NCBI RefSeq assembly: GCF_019393635.1
Contig: NC_057863.1
Location: 644,718,660 to 644,782,659 of the forward strand
Length of the DNA: 64,000 nt
Reading direction: 5' to 3'
Origin: Dromiciops gliroides
Lineage: Eukaryota > Chordata > Mammalia > Microbiotheria > Microbiotheriidae
Shown here: positions 11,074 to 19,821 of the stretch, piece after piece
Layout: each line of letters begins with the position of its first letter
Numbering within the stretch: position 1 is the first letter of the stretch
Program-made: the position numbers and the translations under genes
The notes under the pieces: model-generated
What the model saw: only the letters and a program-made list of their open reading frames with translations
Databases searched by the model: none
What the model was told of the DNA's origin: nothing

Positions 11074-11231
11074 TTTTTTTTGTTTGGGTTTTTTTTGCAG
11101 GGCAATGGGGGTTAAGTGACTTGCCCAGGGTCACACAGCTAGTAAGTGTCAAGTGTCTGAGGCCGGATTTGAACTCAGGTCCTCCTGAATCCAGGGCCAG
11201 TGCTTTATTCACTGCACCACCTAGCTGCCCC
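11074..11231 (-). mobile_element. Short tRNA-derived CORE-SINE
   Basis: Antisense; duplicated ccatgcttgatc at 11059-11070 and 11232-11243. Confidence 0.93.
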
Positions 11232-11634
11232 CCATGCTTGATCTTTATACAAAGTAATTTCAGAAGGGTTGAGGGCACTGAGAACTGGGGAGAATCAAAA
11301 AAGGCATCCTGTAGGAGCTGTCCTCCTCATGAAGGGTAGTAATTTGCAAGTAATTATAAGTAATAAGTAAGCCTGGAAAGAGGACTGTGGCACAGTGTAA
11401 AGGATTTTAAATGCCTAACAGAGAAAGCTGCTTGTTATATCCTAGGGGCACTAGGCAGCCACTCCAGGTTATTGAGCAGGAAAGTGAAATGACTTCCTTG
11501 TTCAACTAAGTGAAGGAAGCAGTAGAGAGGAGGTAGCTATTACAATAGAGCAGACAAACATTGATCAAGAGCTATATTAGGGCAGGGATTGTGAGTAGAG
11601 AGGATCAGGAAAGTGAAGAGGAATATGCATTTTT

Positions 11635-11775
11635 TTTTTTGAGGCAATTGGGGTTAAGTGATTTGCCCAGGGTCAAACAGCTAGTAAGTGTCAAGTGTCT
11701 GAGGCCGGATTTGAACTCAGGTCCTCCTGAATCCAGGGGCTGGTGCTTTATCCACTGCGCCACCTAGCTGCCCCT
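11635..11775 (-). mobile_element. Short tRNA-derived CORE-SINE
   Basis: Antisense; flanked by gaggaatatgcattttt (11618-11634) and gaggcatatgcattttt (11776-11792). Confidence 0.93.
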
Positions 11776-11792
11776 GAGGCATATGCATTTTT

Positions 11793-12598
11793 ATAGCATT
11801 GACTATGTACCAGACAATGTGCTAAGCACTTTCTTTTTTTTTTTTAATTTAATAAAGTTATTTTTTCCTGTTACATATAGATAGTTCTCAACTTCTGTTT
11901 ATACAAGCTTTCCAATTTCAGATTTTTCTCCCTCCCTCCCCTCCCTCCGCCCTCCCCTAGGCAGCAGGTAATCTGATATAGGTTATATATACATATATAC
12001 ACATAATAACATTAAACATATTTCTGCATTAGTCATGTTGTAAGAGAAAAATCAGAGCGATGATGAAAAACCTCAAAATAGAAAAACAACAGCACCAAAA
12101 CCAAAAGAAGTAGTATGGTTCATTCAGCATCTATACTCCACAGTCCTTTTTTTTTTTCTTGGATTTGGAGATCCTCTTCTATCATGAGTTCCCTGGAACT
12201 CTTCTGTACCATTGCATTGGTGAGAAGAATATAGTCTATCACAGTAGGTCAACACTCAATGTTGATGATACTGTGTACAATGTTCTTCTGGTTCTGCTCA
12301 TCTCACTCATCATCAGCCCACGCAAGACCCTCCAGGTTTCTCTGAACTCCTCCTGCTCATCGTTTCTTACATGTGCTAAGCACTTTCTATAAATATTATC
12401 TCACCTCATCCTCACAACAACCCTGGAAGGTAGTGCTGTTATTCCCCATTTTGCGTTGAGGAAACAGGCAGACAGAGTTTAAGTGACTTGCATACACTCA
12501 CAGTCACACATCTAGTACTTGCCCAATGCTGGATTTGAACTCAGGTTCTCTGACACCCGGCCCAGCACTCTACCCACTACACCACCTAGTTGCAAGTA
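11793..12598 (-). mobile_element. MIR interrupted by L1
   Basis: Antisense MIR: ATGTACCAGACAATGTGCTAAGCACTTTC up to 11834, then after the L1 it resumes TATTATCTCACCTCATCCTCACAACAACCCTGGAAGGTAG to the head CACTACACCACCTAG at about 12590. Confidence 0.85.
11835..12370 (-). mobile_element. L1 LINE, 3' end only
   Basis: Minus-strand L1 with poly(T) at left, then 3' UTR-like sequence and the ORF2 end, truncated after 536 bases. An 18-base perfect duplication atgtgctaagcactttct flanks it (11817-11834 and 12371-12388). Same family as the L1 at 53100-54150, whose ORF2 end is recognisable. Confidence 0.88.
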
Positions 12599-12599
12599 G

Positions 12600-13330
12600 A
12601 CAAGACTGGGTGACTAAATGGGTATGAAGAATAAAGTTGAGGGAAAAGTCAAGGATGATGACGTTCCAAAACTGGATAGGAGAAGGATGGTGGTATCCTC
12701 TGCAGAAGTAGCAAAATTGGGAGGAAAGTCAGATTGATGGGAAAAGGTAGAGTCCTGTTTGGGATGGCTAAGGACACTGGAGTGGAGATTACCGAAGACA
12801 ATTAGTGATATGGGATTGATAATCAGGTCTTCGAGCTCTCTGCACAGATATGATAGCTAACCCCATGACAGCTGAGGTCAGCAAGAGAAAATGCAGAGAG
12901 AGAAAGGGGACCAGGATGAAGCCCTGGGGAACATCCAGGTTTATGGGGATGGGATCTGGATAATAGTCACATAAAGGGGACAGAGAAGACAGGTAGGAGG
13001 AGAATCAGGAGGGAGCCATGTCATGAAAACCCAGGAAAGAGAAAGTATCCAGGAGGAGAGGATGCTCAATGGTGCCAAAAAAATACAGAGAGCTGGGAGG
13101 ATGAGGAGACAAAGAAGCAAAGTTAGACAGAGATATCCAGAGAGATATGTGCACACAGAGGCAGGCAAGGACACACCCTCATATAGAGAGATATGAACAT
13201 ACATACACAAAGACACACTCAAGAAGAGAGCCACAGGAAACTCGGGAAGGGTGAGGGCTAAGAAAAGACTATTGGATTTAGGAAGTAGAAGATCATTGGT
13301 AACCTCAGAAAAAGCCATTTGATCTATCTC
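12600..13330 (-). mobile_element. L2 LINE fragment
   Basis: Minus strand around 13265-13320 translates to SEVTNDLLLPKSNSLF, an L2 ORF2 signature. The left part matches the antisense of the following L2 coding region in style (GATGACGTTCCAAAACTGG, CCTGGGGAACATCCAG). A purine-rich repeat patch at 13100-13240 lies within it. Confidence 0.65.
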
Positions 13331-13940
13331 AGGATGTATATCTAACTGATGCCCATCTTTGCTGCTCATCACCACTGATGCTGTGCATCCACATTGTACT
13401 TTTGTTGTGTCTCCAAAGAGAGTCATACAGAGTGCGTGTTATAGTATGTTTGTGTATCTGAATTGTATCTCTGAGCAAGGCAGTGGTGTTATTGTGTGGC
13501 TGACGTGTGTGATTGCTATCTATCAGATTTGGTGTTGGGAGACTCAATGGTGCTTTCCTGGTGTCCCCAAATGTCTCTGGGGGCAATTCTGTGTGCCTGA
13601 GTTGTAACTCCAATGGATGGACCATCCCTTGATAGCTGACAACTCATTTGAATTAAAAAAGGATTCGATTGTTCTGCGGATGGATATAAATACCAGGCAC
13701 ACTGCATAACTTGATCAATGAATGAACAGATTAACAAGGATTTATTAAGACTACATTGACTATGTACTGGGCACTGAGTTCTCCTGCCTTTCCCATCTTA
13801 GCCCCTCACCTCTGCACTTTCCTCTTCTCTTGAATCCCTAGTACCCTTTTCCTATCCCTCACTGATCCCCATCAAGCCTCGGCTTGACTCCCACAAAGTC
13901 TTCACCCCATGCACATGCTGCTAAATGAAAATGTAGAAAA

Positions 13941-14110
13941 ATGGGGGCAGCTAGGTGGCGCAGTAGATAAAGCATTGGCCCTGGATTCAGGAGGACCTGA
14001 GTTCAAATCCGGCCTCAGACACTTGACACTTACTAGCTGTGTGACCCTTGGCAAGTCACTTAACCCTCACTGCCTCACCAAAAAAAAAGAAAGAAAGAAA
14101 GAAAGAAAAA
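13941..14110 (+). mobile_element. Short tRNA-derived CORE-SINE
   Basis: Sense, tail (GAAA)n; duplications gaaaatgtagaaaa and gaaaatgcagaaaa at 13927-13940 and 14111-14124. Confidence 0.94.
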
Positions 14111-14164
14111 GAAAATGCAGAAAATCAAACAACCCTTCTGACTGGGTCTACAACAAGTTTGTTA

Positions 14165-15515
14165 CATAACCTCAACTGGGCCCTCACTGCTGCTTGGCAG
14201 TCCTACTACACCTCCCTAAACTCATTCTCCCACTCTCCTCAGTGGTTCTTCCAAACCTTTTCATCCCTCTTCAAACCTTCCATGACTGCTCTTCCCAACC
14301 CTGTCAGCTGAGAACCTTGTCTGATATTTTGCAGAAAAAATTAAAGCCATTCACCATGAGCTCCCTCGTCCTCATCATCCTGGCTTTACTCCATACCAGG
14401 GCTAACCCTATCTTGCACAACTGACCCCATTCCATCCTGTCCAGCTTCTCCAGCAGATTTCCCCCTCTATAATCTATAGTCTCTTTAATCATCAATCTCT
14501 CCCTCTCTCCAAGTTGCTTCCCTACTGTAAACCCCTCACTTGATCTGTCCATCCCCAGTTAGCTTTCATCCCGTATTTCTCCTCCCTTTGGTGGCTATCT
14601 CCATTGGGCATCTACACTTCTTCTCCTGTTATTCTCTTTTAAACTCTCTATTGTCTGGCCTCTGGCTTAATCATTCAACCGAAACTCTTCTTTCTAAAGT
14701 TACCAATCATCTCTTAATTGCCAGATCTAAATGCCTTTTCTCAATCTTCATCTTTCTGGACCTACATGTAGCCTCTGACACTATCACGAAACCCTCTTCT
14801 CCTTGACCCTCTCTGCAACACTAGTCTCTCCTGATTCTTGGACCTAGCCACTCCTACTCTGTCTCCTTTGCTGGATCGTCACCACATCACACCTCCTAAC
14901 CATGGGTGCCCACAAGGCTTTGCCCTGGGCCTTCTTCTCTTCTCCCTCTATTCAATCATTTTGTTTGGTGATCTCATCAGCTGCCATGGATTCGACTGTC
15001 ATCTCTTTGCTGATAATTCCCAGATCTACTTATCCAGCCCTAACCTCTCTCCTGACCTCCACTCTTGCATCTCCAACTGACTATTACACATCTCAAAATG
15101 GATGTCCCCACAGATATCTTAAACTCAACATGGCCAAAACTGAACTCATTATCTCCTCCCCCAAGTTCTTCCCTCCTCAAGCATTTTACCGGCTGTCTGC
15201 CATGTCTGTAATTCCTTTCCTCATCTCTATCTCCTGCCCTTTCCTGCTTCCTTCAAACCCCAACAAAAATCCCACCTTCTCCAAGAAGCCTTCCTCAATT
15301 CCTCTTCATATGGTATTAGTGCTTTCCCCCCAATGATTTATGTCTAGTTTATCTTGTATATATCCTTTGTTGTTACAGAGTTGTCCTTCATTAGACTTTG
15401 AGTTTCTTGACAGTAGGGACTGGTTTTTGCCTTTCTTTGAATCCACAGCACTTAGAACCATAGTGCCTGGCATACAGTAAGTGAATAATAAATGCTTATT
15501 GTCTGATTAACCTTT
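14165..15515 (+). mobile_element. L2 LINE, 3' part of ORF2 and tail
   Basis: Plus-strand translation in several frames gives [54 protein letters not shown] and LKLNMAKTELIISSPK, the reverse transcriptase and following region of L2; the FADN stands where an active enzyme has ADD. Ends in the L2 tail GCCTGGCATACAGTAAGTG-AATAAATG. Old, with frameshifts and stops. Confidence 0.85.
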
Positions 15516-15556
15516 CTTCCACATGACCGCTCCTTAAATACTTAAAGCTGTCTTTT

Positions 15557-15730
15557 TTTGTTTGTTTGGTTTTGGGGGGGTTTTTGGTTTTTTTAGTGAG
15601 TCAGTTGGGGTTAAGTGACTTGCCCAGGGTCACACAGCTAGTAAGTGTTAAGTGTCTGAGGTCGGATTTGAACTCAGGTCCTCCTGACTCCAGGGCCGGT
15701 GCTCTATCCACTGCGCCACCTAGCTGCCCT
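15557..15730 (-). mobile_element. Short tRNA-derived CORE-SINE
   Basis: Antisense; perfect 16-base duplication cttaaagctgtctttt at 15541-15556 and 15731-15746. Confidence 0.95.
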
Positions 15731-15789
15731 CTTAAAGCTGTCTTTTAGTATCAGCCATCCTGTCCCCCCAAAGTCTTCCTTTCTTAGTT

Positions 15790-16175
15790 TCTCCAAGGTC
15801 ATATGGCATAATCTCCAATGGTTTTGTCGTTCAGGGCTCCCTCTTTTGGAAATACTGGGGAACATCAGCTCCCTTGTTCTGAACACTGTGGTTCACTCAA
15901 TGTGGCCTAAGAATGAACTAACTGATTTGATTTGCCTTGTCAAATTGTTGACTTATGTGGAGCTTGTGTGCCACTAAGACATTTCCCCCTCCCCCATCCC
16001 AGGTCCTATTTTATAGGAAGCTGCCATCCAGCCACAGCTCCCTCACACTGGCACTTGTGAAATTGATTTTTTGGACCCAAGTAAAAACTTTACATTACTC
16101 CCTATAGAAATTCATCTTATTAGCTTTGGTCCTTGATTCCAGCCCCTTTATATCAATGTACATGTCCCATGTCTG
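15790..16175. mobile_element. L3/CR1-like LINE fragment
   Basis: TTTTTTGGACCCAAGTAAAAACTTTACATTA, TTCATCTTATTAGCTTTGG and CCAGCCACAGCTCCC resemble a dispersed L3/CR1 consensus I remember. Orientation not certain. Confidence 0.45.
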
Positions 16176-16549
16176 AGTTTTTCTCCCATGTCTAAGTGTA
16201 TGTTCTGGGTATCTGTTGTGCCCCTAAGCAGACATGTATAACATATTATGTTTGCGTGTGTATCATTATTAGTGACTCCAACTGCTTGCTGTGCAGTGTT
16301 GTTATCATTGGATTTGGTGTTAGGGACTAAACTGTGATTTTATCATGACTTCAATTGAATCTAAGGGTCCATGTTACATACCTGAGTTTTGACTCTACTG
16401 GGACACAATTTCTGCTGAAAGGTCACTTCGTTGATGTGCCATCTTCCTTGATGAATCTCTTTTTTGTGGACAGAGCTGTAGGTTCAAGTGCCCCGCCCCC
16501 ATCTTGTGATGTGGGAGAAGGTCAGGACTAAGATTAGAGAAACATTCGT

Positions 16550-16690
16550 GTAATGGATTCAAATCCCACTTCTGTCACTTTCGACCTATGTGACTGCAGA
16601 CAAATAAATCACGTAAAGTCTCTGATCCTCAGTCTCCTCAATTCTAAAAGAAGGACTCAATGACTTCTCAGGTCTCTTCCAGCTATAAAG
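16550..16690 (+). mobile_element. MIR-related fragment
   Basis: GGATTCAAATCCCACTTCTGTCACTTTC, CTATGTGACTGCAGACAAAT and AGGTCTCTTCCAGCT. Confidence 0.65.
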
Positions 16691-16904
16691 AAGACACATT
16701 GATGTATCTTTTCAGCTGTTGACTCTGATGCCCTCCCTGTTGACCTCAGATGGGACAGTTGTTTTATTGCTGCCTTCTAGGGGTCCATTCTGTACCACGG
16801 TTGTAGTGCTGTGGTGTGGTGTTATGTGGCACAGTTTTAGTGTATCATGGCTATGGTGTTGTATGGTACAGTTGTGTTATGAGAAATAATTATGGTGGTG
16901 TATG

Positions 16905-17290
16905 AGACATCTCCCGGTAGTTGGAGTCAGGAAGACTCATCTTCCTGAGTTCAAATCTGGCCTCAGACAGTTATCATTCAGGTGACCCTGGGCAAATCAC
17001 TTAACTCTGCCTCAATTTGCTCATCTGTAAAATGAGCTGGAGAAGGAAATGGCAAACCACTCCAGTATCTTTGCCAAGAAAACCTCAAATAAGGGGAAGG
17101 TAGAAGGCCCAGTGGATAAAGCATTGGCTCTGGGTTCAGGAGGACTGAGTTCAAATCCAACCTCAGACACTTGACACTTACTAGCTGTGTGACCCTGAGC
17201 AAGTCACTTAACCCTCATTGCCCTGCCAAAAAGCAAACAAACAAAAACCTCAAATGGGGTTAGGAAGAGTCAGTCACAACAGAAATGAGT
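16905..17290 (+). mobile_element. Mar-1-type CORE-SINE (Bov-B/RTE-like tail), split
   Basis: CORE segment then GAGCTGGAGAAGGAAATGGCAAACCACTCCAGTATCTTTGCCAAGAAAAC, the Bov-B-like tail, then AAATGGGGTTAGGAAGAGTCAGTCACAAC. Split by the short SINE at 17091-17243. Confidence 0.82.
17091..17243 (+). mobile_element. Short tRNA-derived CORE-SINE inside Mar-1
   Basis: Perfect 12-base duplication aaaacctcaaat at 17079-17090 and 17244-17255 proves insertion into the older Mar-1. Confidence 0.93.
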
Positions 17291-18039
17291 TGTACAACAA
17301 CACATGGGACGGCTGCCCTCGTGAGTGTCATAACCTTAGAGCCATAGGGTAGAGTCTTGGTGCTGTATAGTAAAGTTGTGGAGTATGAGATGGTTGTGGT
17401 ACATTACGTCACAGTTCTGATTTTGGATGGCTAGGCTGCAAGGCTTGGTTGTAATTGTGGGGTACAGTTGTGTTATTATGTGGCAAGGCTGTCATGTGTC
17501 ACATTGGAGGTGTTGGATGCTAAGGCTGTAGTGCTGTGGGGCAAGCTTATGGTTTTGGTGTTGTGTACTGTTTGTGGTAGTAGGCAAGGTTGTTTGGGTG
17601 GCAAGGTTGTGGTGCTATTGTATGTCACGGTGGTGAGTCACAATTGTGTTGTATGTCGTTTGTGATGCTGTTGTGATGTTGTTTATCCCAGTTGTGGTAG
17701 TGTCATATGTCATGGGGGGATTGTGTCACCGTTGTGTTATACATCATGATTGTCATGTTGTCATGTCATGGTGGGGATACTACATGGTGTTACAGTTGCG
17801 TTGTGTCGTCATGGTGATGCTGTTGTGTCATGGTAGTATTGTCACCACCATTATGGTGCTGATGCATTCACAGTTGTGTTGTGTGTTCTGTTGCGGTGCT
17901 GTTGTGTGGTCATGGCAGTGTGGTTGTCATGGTGATGATGCATTCACAGTTGTGTTTGTGTCACGTTGTGGTGCTCCTGTGTCCCTGGCAGGGGAGGTGT
18001 CCTGTCCGTGCTCACAGAAGCTCTCGGAGGCTGGGCCAC

Positions 18040-18390
18040 TTCCTGGGGGTCTCAGCACGGGGGCGCCCCCTGCCCACCCACCCCCTCCCGCTGACGTCAC
18101 TTCCTCCCGGAAGACTCTATGGTGGCAGGGGCAGCGTCATCGCTACGTCAGGCTTCGCCACCATAGAGACGTCGTCGAGGGGAGTGGAGCTGGCTCGGAA
18201 ACCGCAATCGGGCGCGGATCTCGGGCCGCTGTGGGGAGGCGGGGAAAGGCGGCCGGCGGAACGAACCACTGAGGGGGAGCTTCGTGTGCACCTGCTTTGC
18301 CGTTCTAGCCTTCGCCTCCCGGCCCAGGCCTCCCGGCGGCTCCTCATCTGCAGACTCGCTCGTCCATGGACGCCAACGAGTATTTCTCAG
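18040..18390 (+). promoter_or_regulatory. HNRNPUL1: Candidate upstream promoter and alternative first exon of HNRNPUL1
   Basis: A perfect CRE (TGACGTCA, 18092-18099) runs into two ETS-type cores (ACTTCC and CGGAAG, 18098-18113), with further ACGTCA/GACGTC half sites to about 18172, then CpG-rich sequence. An ATG at 18366 opens 8 codons (M-D-A-N-E-Y-F-S) plus one G before a good donor, CAG|GTAAAG at 18391. The trailing G joins in phase with exon 2 (which begins AT), giving a SAP-less protein of about 775 residues. Human HNRNPUL1 has an annotated isoform without the first 100 residues, to my recollection, which fits. Could also be the start of a separate non-coding RNA. Confidence 0.55.
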
Positions 18391-18474
18391 GTAAAGCCTG
18401 CAGTTTTGGCTGCTGTCTGCACCGCGGCCCAGGATTCCTCCCCCCGCCGCCGGCCCGAGCCCGTCATCGGGGAT

Positions 18475-19409
18475 TTAACCAATCCGATCCGCGCTCATTA
18501 GCATGACCCGGCAGTCGAACGCCTCAGGATAAATCGGCCGTGCCGATTGGTCCATAAAGTAGTGGGGGAAGGTTGGGAGATTTGGGGATTTTGGGTTTTT
18601 TGGTTTTAATTGTTGCCAATTGTGGTGGGGGCGGGGTGGGTTTTTTTGGCGGCGCTGGGAAGGTGCAGGCCTCTTAATCAATCAACCTCCTTCCGGGTCC
18701 TCAGTGGCTGAAAAGCGCTGTAGGGGGCGGGGCTCCAGGCTCCGCCTCGTCCATTGGCCGAAATGTCTTCTCCGCTTAGCCATTCCTTCCGAGGGGCGGG
18801 CAAGTCAGCCAATTGAGGCGCGCGTCACCGAAACCAAGTTGAAAGTTCGAGGGGCAGCGTTGTGGGCGGGGAGCTGGTAGGCGTTTCGCGAGGCAGGCGC
18901 GGATTGGTCGGTAGCGCGGCGCCCCGTTCTCATTGACTGCGGGCGAGCGGGTTCCGGCCAATCCAAGCTCGGCCTAACGCCCTTTCCCCTTCCACGCCCT
19001 AAGGGGAAAGGGGCCTGGAGGAGGGCGGTGTCGGAAATGGAGGGTGGTGTCGAGCGATGTCTGCGGCTTCCATTGGCCGCCGTCGCCCATCCGCGCGCCG
19101 GCCGCCCGGGACGCGGGCCAATCAGGACGCGCGCCGCGGCGCGCGGGGCGGTGGGGGGGAGGTGATGGCGGCCATTTTGAGCCGCTACCGCCGTCGCTAG
19201 TGCCGTCGTTGCCGCCACCGCCGTCGGAGCCCGTCCCAGGGGCTGAGGTCGAGGCTGGGGCTGGGGCTGGGGCTGAGGCTGAGGCTGGGGCTGGGGCTGG
19301 GGCTGGGGCTGGGGGCCGAGCGCCGAGCCGGGCGGAGCGGAGGAGGAGCGGAAGTCAGCGGAGCCGAAGCGCCGGGCGGAGCGGGCAGAAGTTGCCGAAG
19401 TGCCGGGCC
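18475..19409 (+). promoter_or_regulatory. HNRNPUL1: HNRNPUL1 CpG-island promoter and 5' UTR
   Basis: GC-rich block with eight CCAAT boxes in both orientations (about 18479, 18546, 18753, 18809, 18903, 18958, 19072, 19118), several GGGCGG boxes, and a YY1-type element GATGGCGGCCATTTT at 19164-19178 that often marks the start site of housekeeping genes. No TATA box. The start of transcription is probably near 19160-19200, leaving a 5' UTR of about 200 bases with a GGGGCT repeat. Confidence 0.7.
19239..19317 (+). repeat. GGGGCT hexanucleotide array in HNRNPUL1 5' UTR
   Basis: About 12 imperfect copies of GGGGCT/GAGGCT just upstream of the start codon. Four G4 runs in a row make G-quadruplex formation on the sense strand likely. 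The frame of the main ORF stays open through it (Gly-Ala and Glu-Ala dipeptides). Confidence 0.8.
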
Positions 19410-19821
19410 ATGGACGTGAAGCGGCTGAAGGTGAACGAGCTGCGGGAGGAGCTGCAGCGGCGCGGGCTCGACACGCGCGGCCTCAAGGCGGAGCTGGCCG
19501 AGCGGCTGCAGGCGGCCCTGGATGAGGCCGCCGCCGGGCCGGAGCCCGAGCCCGAGCTGGAGGCGGAGGAGGAGCCTGAACCCAAACCCGAGGCGGAGCC
19601 GGAGCCCGAACCGGAGACGGAGCCAGAGGCGCAGCCCGAGCCGCCCGCTCCAGCCCCCGAGCCGCCGCCGGGACTCCCGTCGGGGCCGCCACAGGACAGC
19701 CAGGAGGCCCCCCGGGCCTCGCCGCCGCCGCCCCTCCCGGAAGCCGCGGGCCCCGACGGATCCTGCGAGGCCCCGCGAGCTTTGGAAGGAGGGCCCGGCC
19801 CAGAGCCCGCGGGCCAGGAAG
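19410..19821 (+). CDS. HNRNPUL1: HNRNPUL1 exon 1 (SAP domain, acidic linker)
   Basis: Encodes the SAP DNA-binding motif in residues 1-35, then a long Glu/Pro repeat region (residues about 45-75, PEPEPE-type) and a Pro/Ala-rich part. No GT donor in the right phase occurs until 20002. A GC donor, GGAAG|GCAAGA at 19822, leaves one G that completes GAT with exon 2, and stops the protein before low-complexity GC-rich sequence. The GT donor at 20002 (TTAG|GTCGGG) is also phase-correct and would add 60 residues. I prefer the GC-AG choice because its consensus is stronger. Confidence 0.6.

Larger units (their letters stand above)
16780..17990. repeat. TG-rich decayed minisatellite
   Basis: Recurring TGTGGCACAGTTGTGGTGTTGTATGGT-like units in 16780-16900 and 17300-17990, interrupted by the SINEs at 16905-17290. 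One clear pair, gatgcattcacagttgtgtt at 17861-17880 and 17937-17956, is offset 76 bases. Ends beside the upstream HNRNPUL1 promoter. Confidence 0.6.
9121..18040. other. Intergenic region AXL-HNRNPUL1
   Basis: No gene is recognised in these 9 kb. The interval holds a CAGAGACA-type decayed minisatellite, a candidate CTCF site, MIR and short SINEs, an L1 fragment inside a MIR, two L2 fragments in opposite orientation, an L3/CR1-like fragment, a Mar-1-type SINE with a SINE inside it, and a TG-rich decayed minisatellite next to the HNRNPUL1 promoter. Open frames here are translations of repeats. Confidence 0.8.
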
